Shown here: positions 1 through 8,826 of the stretch, piece by piece
How the letters are laid out: each line of letters starts with the position of its first letter
Numbering within the stretch: the stretch's first letter is position 1
NCBI GenBank assembly: GCA_029834535.1
Contig: JAQMWT010000649.1
Location: 1-24,719 of the forward strand
Direction of reading: 5' to 3'
DNA length: 24,719 nucleotides
Source: Chrysophaeum taylorii
Taxonomy: Eukaryota > Sar > Pelagophyceae > Pelagomonadales > Pelagomonadaceae
Notes under the pieces: generated by a model
Told to the model about the DNA's origin: nothing
What the model saw: only the letters and a program-made list of their open reading frames with translations
The model's database searches: none
Program-made: the position numbers and the translations under genes

Positions 1-583
1 CGAGCCTCGGAAACGCGACCGGAGCATCGCATGCCGGCGTTTTACGTTCGGGATTCTTTCGGGGTTCTGGCGCGCGCAAAAATGCGACGCGATTTCGCCT
101 TTTTGCGCGCGAACTCTTCGGTACGCACGCGCGATGCTGCCGGCGTCTTCGTCGCCGCTGCGACCGGCCACCGAAATCGAGAAGGGCTTGCCGCGCTCGC
201 GTCTGCGGTCAAAGCCCGCTTCCACGGCTACGACCTCGATCTTCCGACGGGCCGTCCTCGAGAACGCGCGAGAGGCGAACGAGACTCGACCGTCGACCTC
301 GGTGGATCGAACATCGTTTCACCTTCGTACGATGCGTGCCTCCGGCTTCGTCGCCGCTGCGAGCCGGCCACCGACGTCGCGACCGGCGGTAGCGGACTCG
401 CCCGCGGGTTGACGTCCCAGTCGACAACCCGAAAAAAAACTCGGCGGCTCGCTCGACGCGGCGGCGCTCCGCGCCGGGGGGCCGGGCCGGCGCTTCGATA
501 GCCGAGGTCGACGCGTCCGCCAGCGCTTCGATACGATGCGTGCCGGCGTCTTCGTCGCCGCTGCGAGCGGCCACCGCCGTCGC

Positions 584-643
584 GGACTCGGACTCGGACT
601 CGCCCGCGGACTCGGACTCGCCCGCGGACTCGGACTCGCCCGC
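584..643. repeat. 18-bp minisatellite, three units
   Basis: Unit GGACTCGGACTCGCCCGC; the first copy carries an extra GGACTC hexamer. In one + frame it reads as an Asp-Ser-Asp-Ser-Pro-Ala repeat, but there is no support for expression. Confidence 0.85.
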
Positions 644-1380
644 GGTGTCCAGTCGACCAAGCCGAACCTAAAAGTCCGCGGCGCGGCGCGCCGGCGCTCG
701 ACGCGTCTGCCAGCGCTTCGATACGATGCGTGCCGGCGTTCGTCGCCGCTTCGATACGATGCGTGCCGGCGTCTTCATCGCCGCTGCGAGCGGCCACCGC
801 CTTCGCGACCGCGGCCTCGGACTCTACGAGCGCGCCGCGCGCCCGCGCGCCGACGACCGGCCGCGCGCCCGCGCGCGTCCACCACGACCGCCCGTGGCCA
901 TCGGCCATCGCCCACGGAGACGAAGACCTCTCCGCTCGCGTCTACGGCGAAGCCCGCTTCCGCGGCCACGCCTCGCTCTTCCCGCTGCGGCCGTCCTCGC
1001 CGCGAGAACCTCTGGACCGTCGACCGCGACGGCGCGTCCGCTATCTATGGATTATGCGCGACGCCCTCCTTCTCACTACGCCCGCCGCCACCCCGGCGCC
1101 TATTGTCTATAATGAAATACTCCATTAAACAAAGCGGCCATCCGCCATCTCATAGTCCATCTCATAGTCCATCCGCAAAAACGCAAAGCCGAAAATTAAC
1201 ACAGGCATAACGCTAACCCCCAGAACGGTTCGCGCAACGGAAAGGAAGGAAAAGGGTACCCACCCTAACCCAAGAACGAAAAATGCGCAGAAATCTTCAA
1301 GAACCGAAAAGACAGAATTTCCACGGCGTCGCGACTTCGGTTTTTCGTCGGCTCCCGAGACGCGGCGGCGGTCGAGGCGG

Positions 1381-1470
1381 TGGGGGGTCCGGGGGGGTCC
1401 CCCGGCGGGGGGGTTGGGGGGGAGAGCCCCCCAATTGCCGGGGGGGTTGGGGGGGTTGGCCCCCGAGAAA
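1381..1470. repeat. G-rich hairpin run closing island 1
   Basis: A cluster of G6-G7 runs paired with nearby C5-C6 runs (for example GGGGGGAGAGCCCCCC), able to form stacked hairpins or G-quadruplexes. Equivalent runs close every island at 3418-3520, 5942-6029, 7566-7668 and 10557-10642, and 23411-23500 in reverse complement. Confidence 0.8.
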
Positions 1471-1502
1471 AAGGCCGAAAAAAACCCGACTTGGCCTTAC
1501 TA

Positions 1503-1894
1503 GTCCACAATAATTAATTGGGAAACGTGTGTCAGTCAGTGAGAGAACATTACCGGACTCTACTTTCTGTTCTTTTCCCTATGTATGCTCGAAACGGCCC
1601 GACAAAATCTGCGTTTTGTGAAGCCGATTTATTTCAAAACGCTTCACCCGCGGCCTACTTTCTGTTCTTTTGGTAATGTATGCGCCAAAAGCTGTCCTCT
1701 TTATAAAATGTTTTCTTCTTGGAGTGCACGAGAGTGTTGTAGTATTGGAGAGACCGTAGAAGTTTGAGCGAGAATCTGGGTGGTTGCGCTACGTACGTCT
1801 CGAGTTCGGATCCTGTTGGTCGTAAAAAATCGAAAGTAATTCGAAGAAAAAAACCCTTACCCTTTTTCCTTTTTTTTTGGCTATTTGCTACACA
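1503..1894 (+). repeat. AT-rich linker 1 (hairpin and B-box modules)
   Basis: The linker starts at GTCCACAATAATTAATTGGG. It holds two copies of a TACTTTCTGTTCTTT...ATGTATGC motif, a hairpin at 1611-1642, a TATAAAATG box, a shortened tRNA-like module with one B-box-like motif (GTTCGGATCC near 1805), and an A/T-rich tail leading into the next island at AACCCTCGGCCGATC. No coding sequence is recognisable. Confidence 0.75.
1611..1642. repeat. Conserved hairpin, linker 1
   Basis: Perfect 8-bp arms GCGTTTTG and CAAAACGC around a 16-base loop. The same hairpin recurs at 3668-3699, 8921-8952, 12850-12881 and 21192-21223. Its preservation in each full linker suggests a structural role or simply recent copying. 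Confidence 0.8.
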
Positions 1895-3557
1895 AACCCT
1901 CGGCCGATCTTTTTTGAAGTAAGGTTGACGCGTGCGACGGCGATGGAGCCTTCGCCCGGCAAACGGGACGACGCGCTCGAGCCAGGGACGCGAGCCTCGA
2001 CGCCGGCATGGCATGCCGGGGGGCTCCATCTTTTCTTTCGGGGTTCTTTCGGGCTTCTGGCGCGCGCAAAAATGCGACGCGATTTCGCCTTTTTTGCGCG
2101 CGAACTCTTCGGTACGCGCGATGCTGCCCGGCGTCTTCGTCGCCGCTGCGACCGGCCACCGAAATCGACAACGGCTTGCCGCGCTCGCGTCTGCGGTCAA
2201 AGCCCGCTTCCACGGCTACGACTCGCTCTTCCGACGGGCCGTCCTCGAGAACGCGCGCGACCGAACGAGACTCGACCGTCGACTCGGTGGATCGACCATC
2301 GTTTCACCTTCGTTACGATGCGTGCCGGCGGCTTCGTCGCCGCTGCGAGCGGCCACCGCCGTCGCGACCGCGGACTCGGACTCGCCCGCGGGTTGACGTC
2401 CAGTCGACCAACCCGAATAAAAACTCGGCGGCGCGCTCGACGGGCGGCGCGGAGCGCCGCCGGGCCCGGAGCTTCGATACGATGCGTGCCGGCGTCTTCG
2501 TCGCCGCTGCGAGCGGCCACCGCCGTCCCGACCGCGGCCTCGGACTCTCCCCCGCGGGCGACAACGGCTCGCCGTAAAGTCGCGGCCGGCGTCGACGAAG
2601 GCCGCGACGACGTCGCCGGCGCGACGAGTCTTCGAGCTCGACGCGTCTGCTACCGCGATTTCGGCTTGGTCGACGGTGGTCGCGCGACGTCCTGGGACTC
2701 GCCGCCTCCGCTTTGCCTTCTACGACAGACGCCCCGTCGTCGCCGCGACCGGTGCGCCTACGCGCCGACGACCCGCCCGCGCGCGTCCACGACGACCGCC
2801 CGTGGCCGCGGTCTGGCCATCGCCGAGGGAACGGAGCCCGCATCCACCGCCACGCCTCGCTCTTCGCGCGGGTCGTCCTCGACCCGAACCCCGCTCGACC
2901 GTCGACCGCGACGGGACGTCCGCTATCTACGTCTAGACCATCGGCCACCGTCGGCCACACGGATAAATCTCCGTCGTGCTCCTTCGAAACCCACGCCCTG
3001 TCAACTCCAACGGTGCGCGCTCCATTCTCCACCGCCTCATCCCTGTCTACCTCCTCCAACTCGCACCATGGATATTAATAAAAGACTACTACACCCTTTA
3101 TTCCCAAGGCCTAAAACTCCCCAATGGGGAGTCCGCCTCCTCCACCCCGAGCCTGTTGTCTCCTCCCACAGGATCCCACGGCAAAGAAAGAGAATAAAAC
3201 GGGCGTGTGGTCGGCGGCCACGTCCACCGCGTCGCGGCACGCAAAGCCGAAAATAACACACGCATAAGCCTTACCGCAGAAGCCACACGCTCTACCATAA
3301 ACCCTCATAACGGATCTCAACATGTTCAAGAACCGAAAATGACGAAAAAAAACCGTTGCCACGGCGTGCGACGGCGTTTTTGGTCGGCACCCGCGTCCGT
3401 GCGCGCCAGCAGAGGCCCGGGGGGCTTGGGGGGGCGTGGGGGGTCCGGGGGTGTCCCCCGGCGGGGGGTTTGGGGGGCAGAGCCCCCCAATTCCCGGGGG
3501 GTTCGGGGGGCTTGCCCCCCGAGAAAAAGGCCGAAAAAACCCGACTTGGCCTTACTA
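1895..3557 (+). repeat. Array unit 2, type II GC-rich island
   Basis: The island begins at AACCCTCGGCCGATC, passes TGAAGTAAGG and the leader ending in GGCATGGCATGCCGGGGGGC (the type II marker), then two copies of the GATACGATGCG block. Its 3' half (about 2600-3300) differs from units 1 and 3. That half includes an AT-richer stretch (3060-3330) and ends in the G-rich hairpin run. The closest relative is unit 4 (6312-7703). Long reading frames overlap on both strands, all Arg/Pro/Ala-rich and without known domains. Confidence 0.8.
3418..3520. repeat. G-rich hairpin run closing island 2
   Basis: Contains CCGGGGGTGTCCCCCGG, GGGGGGCAGAGCCCCCC and GGGGGGCTTGCCCCCC, three clear short inverted repeats in a row. 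Confidence 0.8.
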
Positions 3558-3960
3558 GTCCACAATAATTAATTGGGAAACGTGTGTCAGTCAGTGAGAG
3601 ACAGATTAACGGAACTCTACTTTCTGTTCGAAGCCCTATGTATGCTCGAAACGGCCACACAAAATCTGCGTTTTGTAAAGCCGATTTATTTCAAAACGCT
3701 TCACTCGCGGCCTACTTTCTGTTCTTTGCTAAATGTATGCGCCAAAAGCATTAATGTTTATAAAATGTTTTGTTCTTGCTATCTACGGCGAGCCTTGTAG
3801 TATCGGAGAGACCGTAGAAGTTTGAGCGAGAATCTGGGTAGTTGCTGTACGTACGTCTCGAGTTCGGATCCTGTTAGTATTTCGAAGGAGAAAACCCTTA
3901 GTCGTGAGTATTTCGAAGAAGGAAACCCGTAGTATTCGTTGAAAAGAAAACCCTGTCGGA
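3558..3960 (+). repeat. AT-rich linker 2
   Basis: Same order as linker 1: two TACTTTCTGTTC motifs, the conserved hairpin (3668-3699), TATAAAATG, and a B-box-like GTTCGGATCC near 3861. Then come three short degenerate repeats of a GTATTTCGAAGAAGGAAACCC-like motif up to about 3950. Confidence 0.7.
3668..3699. repeat. Conserved hairpin, linker 2
   Basis: GCGTTTTG and CAAAACGC arms around a 16-base loop, same as in linker 1. Confidence 0.8.
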
Positions 3961-4232
3961 TGGTCGATTTCTATGCTGGCTGTATGCTGGCGTAGTCGTA
4001 GATCGCGAGTATTTCGAGGAAGAAAACCCTAACCTTCCGTCTTCGCCCCCCGGCCATGCACCGTCCCACAGCGAACGTTCCGGCTGCCAACCGGCACGCC
4101 CGGGAGGCGAATAGGTGCCAACCTACGCCGGGAGGGCGGATGGCCCTCGCAAGGCTCAGGATTCGTGAGGCACCGTCCTCCATCGCCCGCAGTCAGCGAT
4201 CAGGGTAAGGTTGTAGTCGTAAAAAAATTTTT
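3961..4232. other. Unique insert between units 2 and 3
   Basis: This moderately GC-rich stretch has no other copy in the window. It contains an imperfect direct repeat of about 31 bp, starting TGCCAACC at 4085 and again at 4116. Both copies run on into a CGGGAGG(G)CG motif that could fold with flanking GC blocks. I recognise no RNA family and no protein. It may be a fragment of another repeat or a small structured RNA. It is followed by a run of A and T and the TGAAGTAAGG start of unit 3, which lacks the usual CTCGGCCGATC lead-in. Confidence 0.4.
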
Positions 4233-4997
4233 TTGAAGTAAGGTTGTCGCGTGCGACGGCGATGGAGCCTTCGCCCGGCAAACGGGACGACGCGCTCGAG
4301 CCAGGGACGCTACGCGAGCCTCGACGCCGGCATCGCATGCCGGCGTTTTACGTTCGGGGTTCTTTCGGGGTTCTGGCGCGCGCAAAAATGCGACGCGATT
4401 TCGCCTTTTTTCGCGCGAACTCTTCGGTACGCGCGCGATGCTGCCCGGCGTCTTCGTCGCCGCTGCGACCGGCCACCGAAATCGACAACGGCTTGCCGCG
4501 CTCGCGTCTGCGGTCAAAGCCCGCTTCCACGGCTACGACTCGATCTTCCGACGGGCCGTCCTCGAGAACGCGCGCGACCGAACGAGACTCGACCGTCGAC
4601 TCGGTGGATCGACCACCGTTTAACCTTCGATACGATGCGTGCCGCCGGCTTCGTCGCCGCTGCGAGCGGCCATCGACGTCGCGACCGCGGTATCGGACTC
4701 GCCCGCGGGTTGACGTCCAGTCGACAAACCCGAAAAAAAACTCGGCGCGGCTCGCTCGACGGGCGGCGCTCCGCGCCGCCGGGCAGCGCTTCGATACGAT
4801 GCGTGTCGGCGTCTTCGTCGCCGCCGTCGCGACCGCCGCCGTCGCGACCGCGGCCTCGGACTCTCCGCGGGTTGACGTCCAGTCGACCAACCCGAAATAA
4901 AAACTCGACGGCGCGTCGAGCTCGACGCGTGCGCCAGCGCTTCGATACGATGCGTGCCGGCGTCTTCGTCGCCGCTGCGAGCGGCCACCGCCGTCGC

Positions 4998-5057
4998 GGA
5001 CTCGGACTCGGACTCGCCCGCGGACTCGGACTCGCCCGCGGACTCGGACTTCCCCGC
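4998..5057. repeat. 18-bp minisatellite, second locus
   Basis: Three units of GGACTCGGACTCGCCCGC, the last altered (CTTCCCCGC ending). It is the same array as at 584-643 in the paired type I unit. Confidence 0.85.
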
Positions 5058-5941
5058 GGTGTCCAGTCGACCAACCCGAATAAAAACTCCGCGGCGCGGC
5101 GCGCCGGCGCTCGACGCGTCTGCCAGCGCTTCGATACGATGCGTGCCGGCGTCTTCGTCGCCGCTGCGAGCGGCCACCGCCGTCGCGACCGCGGCCTCGG
5201 ACTCTCCCCCGCCGGCGACAACGGCTCGCCGTAAAGTCGCGGCCTTCGTCGACGCGTCGTCGACCTCGACGCGTCTGCGACATCGATTTCGCTTTTGTCG
5301 ACGGTGGTCGCGCCACGTCCTGGGACTGGCCGCGCTCTGGCCATCGCAAGCCTCGCGTCCTACTGCTGGAACGCCTACGGATCCAAGACCAGGAACAACG
5401 CGGCGACGAGCGCGCCGCGCGCGCCCGCGCCGACGACCGGCCGCGCGCCCGCGCGCGTCCACCACGACCGCCCGTGGCCATCGGCCATCGCCCACGGAGA
5501 CGAAGACCTCCCCGCTCGCGTCTACGGCGAAGCCCGCTTCCGCGGCCACGCCTCGCTCTTCCCGCTGCGGCCGTCCTCGCCGCGAGAACCTCTGGACCGT
5601 CGACCGCGACGGCGCGTCCGCTATCTATGGATTATGCGCGACGCCCTCCTTCTCACTACGCCCGCCGCCACCCCGGCGCCTATTGTCTATAATGAAATAC
5701 TCCATTAAACAAAGCGGCCATCCGCCATCTCATAGTCCATCCGCAAAAAACGCAAAGCCGAAAATAAACAGGCATAACGCTAACCCCAGAACGCTTCGCG
5801 CAACGGAAAGGAAGGAAAACGGTACACACCCTAACCCAAGAACGAAAAATTACGCGGAAATCTTCAAGAACCGAAAAGACAGAATTTCCACGGCGTGCGA
5901 CAGCGTTTTTCGTCGGCTCCCGAGACGCGGCGGCCGTCGAG

Positions 5942-6029
5942 GCGGTGGGGGTCCGGGGGTGTCCCCCGGCGGGGGGTTTGGGGGGCAGAGCCCCCCAATT
6001 CCCGGGGGGTTCGGGGGGCTTGCCCCCCG
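5942..6029. repeat. G-rich hairpin run closing island 3
   Basis: Same series of short inverted repeats as in unit 2, including GGGGGGCAGAGCCCCCC and GGGGGGCTTGCCCCCC. Confidence 0.8.
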
Positions 6030-6066
6030 AGAAAAAGCCCGAAAAAAACCCGACTTGGCCTTACTA

Positions 6067-6311
6067 GTCCACAATAATTAATTGGGAAACGTCAGTGTGT
6101 CCGTCACAGAACTCTAACGGAACTCTACTTTCTGTTCTTTTCCCTATGTATGCTCGAAACGGCCCGACAAAATCTGCGTTTTTGAACGGAACTCTACTTT
6201 CTTTTCGAACGAGCATGTATGCTCGAAACGGGCCGACATTTTTGAACGGAACTCTACTTTCTGTTCGAACGAGCATGTATGATCGAAACGGGCCGACAAA
6301 ATCTGCGTTTT
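6067..6311 (+). repeat. Linker 3 with a threefold 60-68 bp tandem repeat
   Basis: After GTCCACAATAATTAATTGGG the motif AACGGAACTCTACTTTCT ... GTATGCTCGAAACGGGCCGACA occurs three times in a row (starting near 6117, 6185 and 6245). The hairpin, TATA and B-box parts present in other linkers are missing. It then runs directly into unit 4 at AACCCTCGG. Confidence 0.8.
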
Positions 6312-7703
6312 AACCCTCGGCCGATCTTTATGGAAGTAAGGTTGTCGCGTGCGACGGCGATGGAGCCTTCGCCCGGCAAACGGGACGACGCGCTCGAGCC
6401 AGGGACGCTACGCGAGCCTCGACGCCGGCATGGCATGCCGGGGGGCTCCATCTTTTCTTTCGGGGTTCTTTCGGGCTTCTGGCGCGCGCAAAAATGCGAC
6501 GCGATTTCGCCTTTTTTCGCGCGAACTCTTCGGTACGCGCGATGCGCGCGATGCTGCCCGGCGTCTTCGTCGCCGCTGCGACCGGCCACCGAAATCGACA
6601 ACGGCTTGCCGCGCGCGCGTGACTCGCTCTTCCGACGGGACGTCCTCGAGAACGCGCGAGACCGAACGAGACGCGACGGTCGACTCGGTGGATCGACCAC
6701 CGTTTGACCTTCGTTACGATGCGTGCCGGCGGCTTCGTCGCCGCGAGCGCCCACCGCCGTCGCGACCGCGGACTCGGACTCGCCCGCGGGGTTCTGGCGC
6801 GCGCAAAAATGCGACGCGATTTCGCCTTTTTTGCGCGCGAACTCTTCGGTACGCACGCGCGCGATGCGTGCCAGCGCCTTCGTCGCCGCTGCGACCGGCC
6901 ACCGAAATCGAGAAGGGCTTGCCGCGCTCGCGTCTGCGGTCGAAGCCCGCTTCCACGGCTACGACTCGATCTTCCGACGGGCCGTCCTCGAGAACGCGCG
7001 CGACCGAACGAGACTCGACCGTCGACTCGGTGGATCGACCACCGTTTAACCTTCGTTACGATGCGTGCCGCCGGCTTCGTCGCCGCTGCGAGCGGCCACC
7101 GCCGTCGCGACCGCGGACTCGGACTCGCCCGCGGGTTGACGTCCAGACGACCAACCCGAAAAAAAACTCCGCGGCTCGCTCGACGGGCGGCGCTTCGATA
7201 CGATGCGTGCCGGCGTCTTCGTCGCCGCTGCGAGCGGCCACCGCCGTCGCGACCGCGGCCTCGGACTCTCCCCCGGCCGGCGTCGACGAAGGCCGCGACG
7301 ACGTCGCCGGCGCGACGAGTCTTCGAGCTCGACGCGTCTGCTACCGCGATTTCGGCTTGGTCGACGGTGGTCGCGCGACGTCCTGGGACTCGCCGCCTCC
7401 GCTTTGCCTTCTACGACAGACGCCCCGTCGTCGCCGCGACCGGTGCGCCTACGCGCCGACGACCCGCCCGCGCGCCCGCGCGCGTCCACGACGACCGCCC
7501 GTGCCGCGGTCTGGCCATCGCCGAGGGAACGGAGCCCGCACCCGAGTCGGTGCGCGCCAGCAGAGGCCCGGGAGGCCCTGGGGGGGGGCCTGGGGGTCCG
7601 GGGGTGTCCCCGGCGGGGGGTTTGGGGGGCAGAGCCCCCCAGCCGGGGGGTTCGGAGGGCTTGCCCCGAGAAAAGGACGGGAAAACCCGACTTGGCTTTA
7701 CTA
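6312..7703 (+). repeat. Array unit 4, type II GC-rich island (rearranged)
   Basis: The type II marker is as in unit 2. An internal duplication repeats the block beginning TTCTGGCGCGCGCAAAAATG (6477 and again 6791). An internal deletion relative to unit 2 removes the AT-richer 3' stretch, joining ...GGAGCCCGCA directly to CCCGAGTCGGTGCGCGCC. It ends in the G-rich hairpin run. No recognisable coding content. Confidence 0.8.
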
Positions 7704-8040
7704 GCCACAATAGTTAATTGGGAAACGTGTCAGTGAGTCACTCTATTTCAAAACGCTTCACCGGCGACCTACTTTCTGTTCTTTGCTAATGTATGTGCCA
7801 AAAGCGTTGCTATTTATAAAATGTTTTCTTCTTGGCATCAGTGAGAGCGTTGTAGTATGGGAGAGAGCGAAGAAGTTTGAGCGAGAATCTGGGGAGGGTG
7901 CGGTACGTACGTCTCGAGTTCGGATCCTGGTGGTCGATTTGTATGCTGAGTGTAGCCTGGGGAGTGTGGGTGAAGACGATTTTCGGGTATGTGGTGCGCC
8001 TAGGTCCCTGGTATCGAGTTCGAATCCCGTTTTTACCCAT
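7704..8040 (+). repeat. Linker 4 with complete B-box module
   Basis: A shortened hairpin half (CAAAACGC near 7748), one TACTTTCTGTTC motif, a TATAAAATG box near 7816, then the long form of the tRNA-like module up to about 8037. Confidence 0.7.
7846..8038 (+). other. tRNA-like or SINE-like module with two B-box motifs
   Basis: Two matches to the RNA polymerase III internal B box (GTTCGANTCC type) lie 100 bp apart: GTTCGGATCC at 7918-7927 and GTTCGAATCC at 8018-8027. A weak A-box-like TAGTATGGGAG lies near 7853. Possible 7-base end pairing (TGGGTGA with TTACCCA) flanks the second motif, but the T-stem has mismatches and I cannot fold a proper cloverleaf. It is more likely a tRNA-derived SINE fragment or tRNA relic than a working tRNA. 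The module recurs at 9036-9224 and 12966-13143, and at 20930-21108 in reverse complement. Confidence 0.35.
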
Positions 8041-8313
8041 TTGTTTGACTCTGTAGAGTAAAGGGTCAACGCTGATTTTTACTGTTCTCTAAGTTAGAAC
8101 CCAGTCCGGTACTGGTAGAGAAACGTCCTCCGAAAGACATCGATCTCGATCGACGTCTCGGACAAAGACCCAGGATTTCCAGGTAAGAGCAATCTCCTGA
8201 AGTTCCTGGAGTTTCCAAGACCGTAGTCAAGTCTCATCGCTTGCTACTGGTGAAAAAGTGTGAAAAAGTATGAAAGCAACCAACAACAGCGCGCAAAACG
8301 CAACCCCGAAAAC
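8041..8313. other. Leader of the gag-like insert, non-coding
   Basis: Sequence unrelated to the array, with mid GC content. It could be the 5' untranslated leader of the retroelement whose gag-like frame follows. A TGGTAGAG near 8114 resembles a tRNA-Met primer binding site, but no LTR is visible before it, so this is weak. Confidence 0.3.
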
Positions 8314-8826
8314 ATGGCGACTCACGACCCACAAGCCCCGAGTCTGGAATCAGCGACGCAATTCGCTACACCAATTGAGCTCCAAGCTCTCTGGCAACAG
8401 CTCCTAGATGATTTCTCTAATCGGATCGACACTGTTTTTGCTAATCTCAGAGCCAAACACGCTGCCGAACATGCTGCGCTCGCCGCAAGAACCGAAGCTC
8501 AAGACGAGCAACTCGACCAGGACGAGCAACTTGAACAAGCTTCTCCACCAGCCGTTCATACGGCAACCCCCCTCAAGCAAACTTCTCACGAAGTCGCGAC
8601 CCAAGACCCGATCATCTCGATGGTCACCCCCCCTCCTGCTGTTCGACACGTTCTCGAACATGGCCAACGCCCACCTTCTGCCGTCCACCCCACAGGATGT
8701 CAAACATCCCACGGCAAAGCCTCGGACCCCACTGCCTTCCCTCCGGACCCAGGCATAGCCAGGTTACTCCACAACCTGGCGCACCCCACATTCCCGAGGA
8801 CACTCCACCTTGTCCACAATAATTAA
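8314..8826 (+). CDS. Gag-like N-terminal fragment (putative LTR retrotransposon)
   Basis: This 170-residue frame begins at the ATG in AACATGGCG; an in-frame GTG lies upstream at 8260. Composition and third-position use differ from the surrounding array. Residues about 20-85 are hydrophilic and heptad-like (LQALWQQLLDDF, then Ala/Glu/Gln-rich), suggesting a coiled coil. The rest is Pro/His/Thr-rich. No zinc knuckle or protease follows. The frame runs into the linker boundary: its last residues (VHNN and stop) are encoded by CCACAATAATTAA, which belongs to the next repeat. It is therefore a 3'-truncated, chimeric reading frame. The gag identity is inferred from general character (N-terminal coiled coil, then Pro-rich) and not from a diagnostic motif; it could be a fragment of an unrelated gene. 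Confidence 0.4.
   Translation: MATHDPQAPSLESATQFATPIELQALWQQLLDDFSNRIDTVFANLRAKHAAEHAALAARTEAQDEQLDQDEQLEQASPPAVHTATPLKQTSHEVATQDPIISMVTPPPAVRHVLEHGQRPPSAVHPTGCQTSHGKASDPTAFPPDPGIARLLHNLAHPTFPRTLHLVHNN

Larger units (their letters stand above)
1..1502 (+). repeat. Array unit 1, type I GC-rich island (5' end cut by window)
   Basis: This is a GC-rich island made of subrepeats, the first of five left-hand copies. It starts inside the leader block, where GCATCGCATGCCGGCG marks type I. It continues through copies of a block that begins GATACGATGCGTGCCGGCG, then an AT-richer tail with a short palindrome-poor stretch around 1100-1300, and ends in the G-rich hairpin run and the conserved CTTACTAGTCCACAATAAT. 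From about 800 to 1500 it is nearly identical to 5400-6066 of unit 3. All six frames are long and open because stop codons are rare in this composition. I see no recognisable protein domain on either strand. A decayed gene family cannot be excluded, but repeat sequence is the simpler reading. Confidence 0.8.
4233..6066 (+). repeat. Array unit 3, type I GC-rich island
   Basis: The leader has the same GCATCGCATGCCGGCG type I marker as unit 1. It contains four copies of the GATACGATGCG block (near 4630, 4795, 4945 and 5136), the 18-bp minisatellite, and the same 3' half as unit 1. Spacing between equivalent points of units 1 and 3 is about 4.3 kb. Overlapping long frames on both strands are interpreted as composition artefacts. 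Confidence 0.8.

Noticed and set aside
584..643. Asp-Ser-Pro repeat protein, like a cell-surface serine-aspartate repeat
   Set aside because: Only three 18-bp units, in a frame that does not continue into a signal peptide or anchor. A minisatellite is sufficient explanation.
1877..3256. 459-codon + strand frame in unit 2 (and similar 300-450 codon frames in units 3 and 4)
   Set aside because: Arg/Pro/Ala-rich, open simultaneously in several frames on both strands, no domain, not conserved in frame between units. Explained by scarcity of stop codons in CG-rich repeats.
4348..5549. Minus-strand frames containing FAVDASGEVFVSVGDG in type I units
   Set aside because: The short segment looks protein-like and recurs in units 1, 3 and 5, but the flanks are low-complexity Arg-rich sequence and frames break differently in each copy. 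Kept only as a weak hint of a decayed gene.
5835..5850. Telomeric repeat from CACCCTAACCCAAG in the island tails
   Set aside because: Only one CCCTAACCC per unit, with no tandem run.
7963..8040. Functional tRNA gene around the second B-box motif
   Set aside because: Possible acceptor pairing exists, but the T-stem has mismatches, and no anticodon arm or D arm can be folded convincingly.
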